The translations under genes and the position numbers were made by a program. A stretch of DNA of 64,000 bases, from positions 2,480,001-2,544,000 of the forward strand of contig OY782875.1 of assembly GCA_963678565.1 (NCBI GenBank), given 5' to 3'. Shown piece by piece: positions 36,101-43,716 of the stretch. Source of the DNA: SKHV01 sp963678565. GTDB lineage: Bacteria; Bacteroidota; Bacteroidia; Bacteroidales; Prolixibacteraceae. The notes under the pieces were generated by a model. The model was not told the origin of the DNA. It saw only the letters and a list, made by a program, of their open reading frames with translations, and searched no databases. Within the stretch, counting starts at the first letter, position 1. The number at the start of each line of letters is the position of its first letter.

Positions 36101-36485
36101 CTTTTAATTTTTCGTTATTGGAAAAACGATAGGCAGTGCTTTTTACTATTGCAAAAGCGGTTGGAAGAATCTCTGTTAATACTTCTTCAATCTTCTCATC
36201 TATCTTTTCATTGAGTTTATCGATTTTTTCATAGAGCGTTTCACTCTCTTCAATCGACACTTCTTCTGCCTTTATTTTTAATTCTTTTATTTCGTTTTCT
36301 TCGGCTGCTATAAAGTCTGAAATCTTAACTTTTAATCTGGCTGACTCAGCGCGAAGCTCATCAACCGACAATGCTTCAACTCTGGCGTATTCCGTTTTAA
36401 CAGTCTCAACAAAAGGCATTATTTCCTTAATGTCTCGATCTGATTTATTTCCAAAAAATTTGCTTAAAAAATTAGCTAATGCCAT
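33186..36485 (-). CDS. secA: Preprotein translocase ATPase SecA
   Basis: A 1099-residue motor protein, longer than the E. coli enzyme (about 900 residues) but normal for Bacteroidota. MATGEGKTLVATLPVFL is Walker A, HHYAIVDEVDSVLVDDARTPLI is read in parts as the DEAD-box Walker B, and GRGTDIKLS with RRVDRQLRGRAGRQGDPG forms the second helicase motif set. The C-terminus ends in a zinc-binding GRNDPCPCGSGKKYKNC. Extra charged, coiled segments near residues 50-90 and 340-380 account for the added length. It drives export through SecYEG; lgt is the next gene. Confidence 0.97.
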   Translation of the reverse strand: MALANFLSKFFGNKSDRDIKEIMPFVETVKTEYARVEALSVDELRAESARLKVKISDFIAAEENEIKELKIKAEEVSIEESETLYEKIDKLNEKIDEKIEEVLTEILPTAFAIVKSTAYRFSNNEKLKVIASDFDRNLAATYPNVEIDGDYAIWSNKWLAGGNEVEWDMVHYDVQLIGGVALHQGKIAEMATGEGKTLVATLPVFLNALTGKGVHLVTVNDYLARRDSEWMGPIYQFHGLSVDCIDNHRPSSEGRRKAYNCDITFGTNNEFGFDYLRDNMAINPEDLVQRKHHYAIVDEVDSVLVDDARTPLIISGPVPQATGDELFAEFKPKVEKLVAAQRKMVTQLLADAKKLLNKEGATKKEIEEGSLLLLRAHKALPKTKAVIKYLSEEGVKAQMTKTENYYMQDNNKNMHIVTDPLYFVIEEQHNSIELTDKGHELLAGDLDDNNFFVLPDIGSEIAAIENDPTLNSDEIVEKKDVMLQNYAVKTERVHTLNQLMKAYTLFENDVEYVVMDGKVKIVDEQTGRIMEGRRYSDGLHQAIEAKEQVKVEAATQTFATVTLQNYFRMYHKLSGMTGTAETEAGELWDIYKLDVVVIPTNRPIVRDDREDLVYKTKREKYNAIVNEIVELNKLGRPVLVGTTSVEISELLSRMLKMKGIKHNVLNAKLHQREADVVAEAGKIGGVTIATNMAGRGTDIKLSKEVKDAGGLAIIGSERHDSRRVDRQLRGRAGRQGDPGSSQFFVSLEDDLMRLFGSDKITGVMDRLGLEEGEVIQAGMISKSIERAQKKVEENNFGIRKRLLEYDDVMNSQREVIYKRRKHALFGDRLEVDIMNNMYDSIEELVGQYHGDQFEEFNFELIRLASIESPISEEDFKTKKAEDVTEIVFKTLLDAYNRKLETIAKQAFPVIKNVYETKKETYKNIVVPFTDGKKAYQIVTNLEKAYKNEGKEVVRSFEKQIMLNTIDTAWKEQLREMDDLRQSVQNAAYEQKDPLLIYKLEAFELFKVAVNKINQKVVSILVKGHIPISDPNEVKQADDRKSTDMSRMQTGRAGLEGGGQRKEAPKKAQPVRTEKKVGRNDPCPCGSGKKYKNCHGKGEL

Positions 36486-36518
36486 ATCTAATATTATTTA
36501 TTTTTTATCGATTAAACG

Positions 36519-36526
36519 CAAAAGTA
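36519..36526 (-). promoter_or_regulatory. Candidate secA promoter -7 box
   Basis: On the minus strand TACTTTTG matches TAnnTTTG exactly, 34 bases before the secA start. No TTTG is seen at the -33 spacing. The rest of the 36486-36761 gap shows nothing recognisable. Confidence 0.35.
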
Positions 36527-36761
36527 GCTTTAATGCTTTAGTTAAAAAATTCACTTCACGTTATTTAACTTTCTTCAAAGAAAACAAAGATAATTTTTGC
36601 GCAGAAAAGAAAGGCAATTTTTTGGCGAATTATAGGAAGTTATCGATAAATGTTGGTTGATTGTTTAATCATTGGCTGTCTAAATCACAAAAAATGTACG
36701 AATCGAATAGAAATATTAAAATCATCCCATCAATTAATTGAAAGAGCAGGTTTGTGTAAAC

Positions 36762-36791
36762 AAAAAAGGATATCAACGGATATCCTTTTTT
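36762..36791 (-). terminator. Rho-independent terminator after the basic exported protein
   Basis: GGATATC-AACG-GATATCC is a perfect 7-bp stem-loop flanked by six A and six T, so it can act in both directions. It starts 5 bases past the stop of the gene at 36796. Confidence 0.85.
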
Positions 36792-36795
36792 GTTT

Positions 36796-37962
36796 CTAGC
36801 GGCGTGAGCGACTTGTTTCTTCTTTTTTAATTTTTATAGATCGGGAGGGAACTGTTCTTGATTTTTTATTGTCAACCGGTTTTCTATGATCAACCGAAGC
36901 CTTCCTTTCAGCATTTCTATTGTTAGAAGCTTTTGTTGAAAACTCTCTTGAACGCCTCGAATCAACTTCTTTTGATCGATTATTGTTGTTACTATTTATT
37001 TGGCGTCTATTGTTCTCTATTTTACTTTGAGACTTATTTTTCTCTTGCTGTTTATAAGTAATATTACTTTTTTCAATCCTTCTATTTAATTCCCTTTTTA
37101 AGTCTCTATTTTTTGAAGGAGCCGTATAAGAAGGATTTGTTTTACGAATCCTATCCGACTGATTATCTGATCTGTAATTATTGTTGTTTAAATACCGATG
37201 TTTATCGTCGTAATATTTATTTTTTCGCTCCTTATAGTTCCTAAATCCTTCATTTCGATGTTTAAACGATTTATTTGGATTATGATAAGCATAATCGTGT
37301 CGATGATAATGCTTCACATTGTGATAGTTAAAAGTCACATAGTGATTTTGTGGATAAGCAAATACCATTTTTGAAGTATAACGATCCATTACATTCCATC
37401 GATAAACTGCAACCCTAATTGGCATTCTAAACTCAAAATATACAGGGTAATAATTCCATGCGTAAGGCGAAACCCATACTTTTCGATGATCTTGATGAAA
37501 ATAACTTGCTATTGCAGGCCGTTTCCACAAAATAGGTTCTACAATGTAATTGTAGCCAAACAAATATTCGTCGCCAATTACTTGAATTGCAACTCTGTTT
37601 TTTCGAAGCTTTTTAACTTCAATAGTCGCAATGTCTTGAATGATATTACGCCCTAAAACAGCTTGTACAAAAATCACTGAAAATCCGTGTTGTGGTAATT
37701 CCATCACGCGGATATAATCGATATAACCATCGTTGTTTAAATCTAAATTTGAGATGTTATAATGATTGGAATTCAATTTACGCTCAAAGCTTTTAATACT
37801 CGACGAGTTTGCAAAAACATATGCCATTGCTTCTAAATCGAAATTATCACTTAAATCGTAAACCGGATAATCATGGTAGTCTTCGATGTATTGGGGTTGA
37901 GCATTTAATCTATTTAAAGAAAAAATTGCCGTTAAAATGAAAGTAAATATTAAAGTTTTCAT
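36796..37962 (-). CDS. Exported basic protein with EF-hand-like loop, function unknown
   Basis: A 388-residue protein (3 more residues if the upstream ATG at 37971 is used) with a signal peptide, TLIFTFILTAIFSLNRLNAQ. The first 200 residues form a compact region that includes LDLNNDGYIDYIRV, an EF-hand or dockerin-like calcium loop of the D-x-N-x-D-G-x-I-D type, and many aromatics. The last 170 residues are rich in Asn, Arg, Lys and Ser with little hydrophobic content and are probably disordered; they could bind anionic polymer such as nucleic acid or polysaccharide. I recall similar unnamed proteins in other Bacteroidota. No function is assigned. Confidence 0.75.
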   Translation of the reverse strand: MKTLIFTFILTAIFSLNRLNAQPQYIEDYHDYPVYDLSDNFDLEAMAYVFANSSSIKSFERKLNSNHYNISNLDLNNDGYIDYIRVMELPQHGFSVIFVQAVLGRNIIQDIATIEVKKLRKNRVAIQVIGDEYLFGYNYIVEPILWKRPAIASYFHQDHRKVWVSPYAWNYYPVYFEFRMPIRVAVYRWNVMDRYTSKMVFAYPQNHYVTFNYHNVKHYHRHDYAYHNPNKSFKHRNEGFRNYKERKNKYYDDKHRYLNNNNYRSDNQSDRIRKTNPSYTAPSKNRDLKRELNRRIEKSNITYKQQEKNKSQSKIENNRRQINSNNNNRSKEVDSRRSREFSTKASNNRNAERKASVDHRKPVDNKKSRTVPSRSIKIKKEETSRSRR

Positions 37963-37971
37963 GGCTTCCAA

Positions 37972-38498
37972 GTTTTTAATTAATACTAAATAATATTATT
38001 CTCGAAGCACTTGCGGATCCTCATGCTACTGCTTCTTACTCTAATATCGTACCAAAAAAAAAGTTTTGTTACATTATTTTTTATAGAAACATAAACAACT
38101 CCCTATAAATCTGAAAGTAAGGGGTGAATAAAAATTTATTTTCATCACTCAAAAAAGGACAATTAATTCTTTTATTTCAATTAAATTGTTGGTGTTTGGT
38201 CAAATATCTTGGAATTAAATACTAAATTGTAGATATCGAAAATCACAATCAAAGCTGCTACTTAAAATCAAGCGAATAGGATAATATCATTTTGCAACTT
38301 TGAACGAATCTACAGGCAACACAACGAACATTTTGATAGCATAAAGTTAAATTAACAAACAAATTGAAAGCAAATAAATACTTGTTAAATTCAAATAGTC
38401 GTTCTATATTGCCATAGTTAGTGATATGTTAGTGGATATTAATAAAGGTGAAATAATAGATTTCATCATTCCAAATTAAGTTAATTACTTAGTATCGA
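37972..38498. other. Long AT-rich intergenic region before the glucosylglycerate cluster
   Basis: The 526 bases hold no protein-like frame and no full TTTG-N19-TAnnTTTG promoter. One minus-strand near-match to the -7 box (GATATTTG, plus 38202-38209) could serve the exported protein gene. The cluster promoter must lie here or nearer the start codon, but I cannot place it. Confidence 0.4.
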
Positions 38499-39413
38499 AT
38501 GGTAATCGTTATGAAAAACAATTTTTTAGAGAATTTACATCCTTTTTTAGAGAAAATTCAACCATTAGAAATTGAACCTACCGGTGCAATTCCTTCCTTT
38601 TCTAAAAGTGATTCAATCAAAGCAGTAATCTTTGATATTTATGGAACGCTAATCATCTCTTCTTCAGGAGATATTATGCAATCCTCGTACGATGCTTCCA
38701 TGTTTTGGGATGCATTAAAAACAGCTGGTTATAAAATACTTGTCGATGAAAATGAGCTGATGAGAATTCATGCTCTTTTCAAAAACGAAGTAAAAAGAGC
38801 CAGGCAAGATGCAATAAACAATGGAACTCCATTTCCGGAATTAAATATTGTAAAAGTTTGGGATAAAACATTGAAATTGGCGCAAGAGGAAAAAATTATT
38901 GAAATTTTACCTAAAAGCGACTTAAAACTATTTGTTTTTATTTTCGAATTAAATAGTAATAAAGTGTGGCCAATGCCTTCGATGCATACAACAATTGCGT
39001 TGCTTCGGAGTAAAAATATTCCCTTAGGCATAGTTTCAAATGCGCAGTTCTATACTCCTATCATTATGAATTACTTCTTGCACGATAAGGTGATGGAAGA
39101 TGAATTCATTGAAGGATTCGAAGATGATATTTCTGTATTTAGTTATAAATTATTGAAGGGGAAACCCGATACAGCAATCTACAAAGAATTGTTGCCATCC
39201 GTAGAAAAAAGAGGAATAAAGCCTTCAGAAGTAATGTATGTGGGGAACGATATGCTCAAAGATATTTATGCATCTTCTGAACTTGGATTTACTACTTGCT
39301 TTTACGCTGGCGATATGAGAGCTTATCGCCTACGAGAAGACCATCCCGAAGCATCAAAAATAAAACCCAACTATATTATTACTGACCTCAAGCAACTGCT
39401 TGACATTGTTTAA
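38499..39413 (+). CDS. HAD-superfamily hydrolase, candidate glucosyl-3-phosphoglycerate phosphatase
   Basis: A 304-residue protein (300 if the second ATG at 38511 is used). AVIFDIYGTLI holds the nucleophile aspartate; the next catalytic position, normally a second Asp in phosphatases, is Tyr, as in dehalogenase-type HAD enzymes. IPLGIVSNAQ is motif II, KGKPDTAIY gives the lysine and VMYVGNDMLKDIYASSELG the metal aspartates. A cap domain lies between. Its place directly before a GpgS-like gene suggests it removes phosphate from glucosyl-3-phosphoglycerate, but the Tyr makes this uncertain. The next gene begins 29 bases on. Confidence 0.75.
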   Translation: MVIVMKNNFLENLHPFLEKIQPLEIEPTGAIPSFSKSDSIKAVIFDIYGTLIISSSGDIMQSSYDASMFWDALKTAGYKILVDENELMRIHALFKNEVKRARQDAINNGTPFPELNIVKVWDKTLKLAQEEKIIEILPKSDLKLFVFIFELNSNKVWPMPSMHTTIALLRSKNIPLGIVSNAQFYTPIIMNYFLHDKVMEDEFIEGFEDDISVFSYKLLKGKPDTAIYKELLPSVEKRGIKPSEVMYVGNDMLKDIYASSELGFTTCFYAGDMRAYRLREDHPEASKIKPNYIITDLKQLLDIV

Positions 39414-39442
39414 ATTTTACTAACCAAAAACTATTTTCAGTT

Positions 39443-40663
39443 ATGGGAGATTTTCATCAAAATGGTAGCATAACTACCCTGCACAATTTTCATTATTCAT
39501 CATTAGAATATATTGAAAAAAGACTAATAAAATTTTCAAAGAAACGACCTATGGGATTAATCATCCCTGCATTATATTCTGAATTAGAAAAACCGGCTTT
39601 AGCTAATATTGTAAAAATTTTAAAAGATGTTCCTTATTTATCTGAAATTACAATAGGCTTAGACAGAGCGAATAAAGAACAGTATGAACATGCCAAAGAA
39701 TATTTTTCGGTTTTAAATACCAAAAAAACCTCTTGTAAAGTACTTTGGAATGATGGTCCACGAATGATGGAGCTTCGAAAAACTTTCGACGATAAAAAAA
39801 TTGATCCGGGAAGTCCGGGAAAAGGCCGTAATGTTTGGTTTTGCTTTGGATACATGATCTCATCTGGAAAATCGGAGGCCATAGCCTTGCACGATGCAGA
39901 TATCGTAACCTACAACCGCGAAATGCTAGCTCGTTTATTTTACCCGGTACTCGACCCTACATTTAATTATAAATTCTGTAAAGGTTACTATTTCAGATCA
40001 GATGGTGCAAAGCTTAACGGTCGTGTTACCCGTTTAATGGTTACTCCATTAATTCGATCATTGAAAAAAGTTTTCCCAGGAAATGAATATTTAGACTATC
40101 TCGATAGTTTCAGATACATCTTGGCAGGTGAGTTTTCAATGCGAGCTGACATTATGAAAACGGTTAGAATCCCTGCTGATTGGGGACTCGAAGTTGGAAT
40201 TCTGTCAGAGGTACAACGAAACAATGCAATTAACAGAATTTGTCAGGTTGAAATTGCCGACAGCTACGACCATAAACATCAGGAAGAATCACACGAAGAT
40301 CCGGGAGCTGGTTTGTCAAAAATGAGTTTCGATATTGCCCGAAGCATTTTTGCAAAATTGGCAACACAAGGCAATGTGCTAAGTAAAGGCTTAATTCGAA
40401 CTGTAAAAGCAACCTACTTGCGCGCAGCACTCGACATGGTTGAGCAATATGCCGCCGACGCAACTATTAATGGTTTAGTTATGGATCGCGACAAAGAAGA
40501 ACGGTCGGTAGATATGTTTGCACAAAATATATATCGAGCAGGGGTCGACTTTTTAGATACCCCAGAACTTATCCCCTTTGTTCCTTCTTGGAAAAGAGTA
40601 ATGGACGCAGTTCCTGAAGTTTTAGACACATTTGCAGAAATAGTAGAAAAAGATAACGAGTAA
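39443..40663 (+). CDS. gpgS: Glucosyl-3-phosphoglycerate synthase-like glycosyltransferase (GT81 type)
   Basis: A 406-residue GT-A enzyme. RPMGLIIPALYSELE binds the nucleotide sugar, the segment DPGSPGKGRNVWFCFGY resembles the GKG...N region of GpgS, and LHDADIVTYN holds the DxD metal site. ILAGEFSMRADI and DWGLEVGIL sit where the acceptor phosphoglycerate and catalytic region lie in GpgS. It should form glucosyl-3-phosphoglycerate from NDP-glucose and 3-phosphoglycerate. Downstream, 8 bases separate it from a GH13_18 phosphorylase. A mannosyl-3-phosphoglycerate synthase role is the main alternative; the glucosylglycerate-type partner genes favour the glucosyl enzyme. Confidence 0.75.
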   Translation: MGDFHQNGSITTLHNFHYSSLEYIEKRLIKFSKKRPMGLIIPALYSELEKPALANIVKILKDVPYLSEITIGLDRANKEQYEHAKEYFSVLNTKKTSCKVLWNDGPRMMELRKTFDDKKIDPGSPGKGRNVWFCFGYMISSGKSEAIALHDADIVTYNREMLARLFYPVLDPTFNYKFCKGYYFRSDGAKLNGRVTRLMVTPLIRSLKKVFPGNEYLDYLDSFRYILAGEFSMRADIMKTVRIPADWGLEVGILSEVQRNNAINRICQVEIADSYDHKHQEESHEDPGAGLSKMSFDIARSIFAKLATQGNVLSKGLIRTVKATYLRAALDMVEQYAADATINGLVMDRDKEERSVDMFAQNIYRAGVDFLDTPELIPFVPSWKRVMDAVPEVLDTFAEIVEKDNE

Positions 40664-40671
40664 GATCGCGC

Positions 40672-42378
40672 ATGGATTTTAGAGTGAGGATGAAAATAGT
40701 TAATCGGTTAAATCGAATTTATAAGAACCGATTATCAGAGGAATGGCTTGATGAGTTTATTCAGTTTATAGATGAGAGGAAAAATCCAAATCCACGACCT
40801 AAACCGAAATGGGATGAGTCGAAAGTTTTTCTGATTACTTATGGCGACACCATAAAAAAAGAAAATGAGAAGCCTTTGAAAACCCTGCATGAATTTTCAA
40901 GAAAGTATTTCAAAGGCAACATTTCAACCATCCACATACTGCCATTTTTCCCATACAGTAGTGATGATGGTTTCTCGGTGAAGGATTTTTACGAAGTAAG
41001 TCCACAATTAGGCGATTGGCAGGATATTCTTGATTTAAATTCCGATTTTGAATTAATGGCCGATCTGGTTGCCAATCATGCAAGTAGTGTTGGTACTTGG
41101 TTTAATCAGTTTTTAAAAGGAGAAGAACCAGGAGCGAATTTCTTTTTCTCTCCTGACGCTGATTTTGATACTTCGAAAGTTATTCGCCCGAGAAGTTCTG
41201 AATTACTTAGTGAATATGAAACCATCGATGGTCCTAAAAAAGTTTGGACTACCTTTAGTGCCGATCAAGTCGATTTAAATTATCGAAATCCCGAAGTTTT
41301 AAAAGAGATGCTCAATGTGTTTCTTTTTTATTTAGCAAACGGCATTCGTGTAGTTCGACTTGACGCAATAGCCTTTTTATGGAAAGAATCGGGCACCAGC
41401 TGTATGCACGAAGAAGAAACGCATGAAATCGTTTGTCTTTTCCGCGAAATAATGGATTACACCTACCCAGGAGCAATTTTATTAACCGAAACCAATGTTC
41501 CACACAACGAGAACATTACCTATTTTGGCTTGGGCGACGAGGCACATTTAGTATATCAGTTTGCGCTACCACCATTAATTCTTCATGCCCTACATTTTGG
41601 AAACGGGCATTATTTAACACAGTGGGCTCGTGAATTAAACGATCCTCGACGAAATACAACTTATTTAAATTTTACCAGTTCACACGATGGAATCGGTGTT
41701 CGTCCTTTAGAAGGCTTGATGCCTGACCAGGAAAAAGAGAAAATGGTAAACAATATGAAATCTTTAGGTGCTCGTGTTACCACCAGAAGACTTGGAGATA
41801 AAGATGTTCCATACGAAATAAATGTAACTTATTACGATGCATTAAAAGGAACAGCAAATGGAGTTGATGATTTGCAAACCGAACGTTTCTTAATGTCGCA
41901 AACCATTATGATGTCCCTACAAGGGGTACCCGCATTCTACATTCTAAATATGTTTGGAATTCCTAATTACGAAGAAGGTGTTAAAAAAACAGGCTCTAAT
42001 AGATCCATAAATCGAAGAAAATTTGAATTAAGTGAATTAGAAACTTTACTGGAACAACATCCAAAACATAAATTCATTTTAGAACGACTGCTTAAAAGAA
42101 TCAACATGCGCAATAGCATGATTGCTTTTTCTCCTGAAACACAACAACTTGTATTAAACTTAGGAGATAATTTTTTCGCACTTTTACGAAAAACTGATCG
42201 TATTGAGGATTCAGTAGTTTGTATTTTCAACTTAACCAATGAGGAAAAAACCTTACGACTTCCTGCCGGATTGATGGAATTCTGTAGAGATGCCTTAACC
42301 CGCGACCTTCACGATCCCGAAATGATTAAACTAAAACCTTATCAAAGCTTGTGGTTAATTACCCGATATGTAATTTAA
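40672..42378 (+). CDS. GH13_18 sucrose phosphorylase-like enzyme, probable glucosylglycerate phosphorylase
   Basis: A 568-residue alpha-amylase-fold enzyme of the sucrose/glucosylglycerate phosphorylase subfamily. ILPFFPYSSDDGFSVKDF is the subfamily signature, LMADLVANHAS is conserved region I, VRLDAIAFLW carries the nucleophile Asp, LLTETNVP the acid/base Glu and FTSSHDGIGVRPLEG the transition-state Asp. It has no signal peptide. The subfamily splits disaccharides with phosphate to give glucose 1-phosphate. Placement between gpgS and glycerate kinase points to glucosylglycerate as substrate, releasing glycerate. Sucrose or glucosylglycerol cannot be excluded from sequence alone. Confidence 0.82.
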   Translation: MDFRVRMKIVNRLNRIYKNRLSEEWLDEFIQFIDERKNPNPRPKPKWDESKVFLITYGDTIKKENEKPLKTLHEFSRKYFKGNISTIHILPFFPYSSDDGFSVKDFYEVSPQLGDWQDILDLNSDFELMADLVANHASSVGTWFNQFLKGEEPGANFFFSPDADFDTSKVIRPRSSELLSEYETIDGPKKVWTTFSADQVDLNYRNPEVLKEMLNVFLFYLANGIRVVRLDAIAFLWKESGTSCMHEEETHEIVCLFREIMDYTYPGAILLTETNVPHNENITYFGLGDEAHLVYQFALPPLILHALHFGNGHYLTQWARELNDPRRNTTYLNFTSSHDGIGVRPLEGLMPDQEKEKMVNNMKSLGARVTTRRLGDKDVPYEINVTYYDALKGTANGVDDLQTERFLMSQTIMMSLQGVPAFYILNMFGIPNYEEGVKKTGSNRSINRRKFELSELETLLEQHPKHKFILERLLKRINMRNSMIAFSPETQQLVLNLGDNFFALLRKTDRIEDSVVCIFNLTNEEKTLRLPAGLMEFCRDALTRDLHDPEMIKLKPYQSLWLITRYVI

Positions 42379-42389
42379 AATTCGATTCT

Positions 42390-43517
42390 ATGAACATATT
42401 AATTGCTCCTGATTCCTTTAAAGATTGCTTAGATGCGCAATCTGTTGGTGAATACTTTAAAACAGGCTTACTTAAAGCAAACCCCAAGCATAAGATCAAA
42501 GTTATTGCAATGGCCGATGGCGGAGAAGGATTTGTAAGTACCATGCTGCAAGCTTTAGGAGGCAATTTAATTACAATTCAAACCGAGGATGCCTTAAAAA
42601 GGCCTTTGGAAGCAAGTTATGGAATTCTTAAAAATAAGAACACAGCAATTATTGAAATGGCTGCCGCTTCTGGTATCGAACACATCAACGATGATGATAA
42701 AAATCCTTTGGTTGCCTCCACTTTCGGAACTGGAGAATTGATATTAGATGCGCTAAAAAGAGGCTGTAAAAAAATCTTAATTGGCATTGGTGGAAGTGCA
42801 ACCAACGATAGTGGAACCGGTATGGCTAAAGCCTTAGGCTATCGTTTTCTCGACAAAAATGGAAAAGAATTAAACGAAGGTGGCGGATTTCTTGACAAAT
42901 TGCATCAGATCGACAGCTCAGAAAAAACAATACTACTTGATAATGCCGAAATAATTGTTGCCTGTGATGTTGCCAATCCATTAACCGGTAAAAACGGAGC
43001 AACAGCAATTTACGGACCTCAAAAAGGAGTCACTTCTGAAACAATGGAATTGTTAGATCAAAATCTAGGGCACTTAGGTACAATTATTAAAGAACAATTA
43101 AATATCGATGTTTTAACAATCGAAGGAGCAGGTGCTGCCGGAGGCTTAGGTGCGGGATTAATGGCTTTTACCAATGCAACTCTAAAAGAAGGTTTCGATA
43201 TTGTAAAAACAGAAACCAAGCTAGAAAATGCGATTAAAGATGCTGATTTAATTATTACAGGTGAAGGTAAAATTGATCGGCAAACTCAAAACGGAAAAAC
43301 CCCATTTGGAATTGCTCAACTGGCAATAAAACACAAAAAATCAACCATCGGGATTGCAGGTTACTTAGGCGATGGCTATCAGGAATTATATGATTTTGGC
43401 TTCACCGCTATTTTTTCGTTGGCAAATGGCCCCATAACATTAGAAGAATCAATTAAAAACACGCCACAACTTCTTATCGACTTAGGTCAAAAAATTGGCA
43501 GAATGCTTGAAATTTAA
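42390..43517 (+). CDS. Glycerate kinase (GarK/GlxK type)
   Basis: A 375-residue enzyme started at the ATG at 42390, since MNILIAPDSFKDCLDA is the family N-terminus; an in-frame GTG-like extension would overlap the previous gene. IAMADGGEGFVSTM, IGIGGSATNDSGTGMAKALGYRF (read in parts) and GAGAAGGLGAGLMAF are the glycerate-binding and ATP-side motifs; LIITGEGKIDRQTQNGK lies near the end. It phosphorylates D-glycerate, returning it to glycolysis. It starts 11 bases after the phosphorylase, whose other product would be glycerate, which fits the proposed cycle. Confidence 0.92.
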   Translation: MNILIAPDSFKDCLDAQSVGEYFKTGLLKANPKHKIKVIAMADGGEGFVSTMLQALGGNLITIQTEDALKRPLEASYGILKNKNTAIIEMAAASGIEHINDDDKNPLVASTFGTGELILDALKRGCKKILIGIGGSATNDSGTGMAKALGYRFLDKNGKELNEGGGFLDKLHQIDSSEKTILLDNAEIIVACDVANPLTGKNGATAIYGPQKGVTSETMELLDQNLGHLGTIIKEQLNIDVLTIEGAGAAGGLGAGLMAFTNATLKEGFDIVKTETKLENAIKDADLIITGEGKIDRQTQNGKTPFGIAQLAIKHKKSTIGIAGYLGDGYQELYDFGFTAIFSLANGPITLEESIKNTPQLLIDLGQKIGRMLEI

Positions 43518-43716
43518 GACACTACTTTTGCCAATTTATACTTCTTTGAATTGGATTAATAGTTCATTAAAAAAACATCAGAATATCATCAAAATTTAAA
43601 TTGTTCATCAGAATTATGTTAAATTCATTGCTTAAGGCTTGACTTTGTATCTGATTTATTCTTAAATTACAGATCCAATTGATCCCTTATAAAATTGACA
43701 AATCAAATAACATAAT

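Noticed and set aside
36430..36660. 76-residue plus-strand frame overlapping the secA start
   Set aside because: Half of it is antisense to secA and the rest is AT-rich leader; no motif or neighbour supports it.
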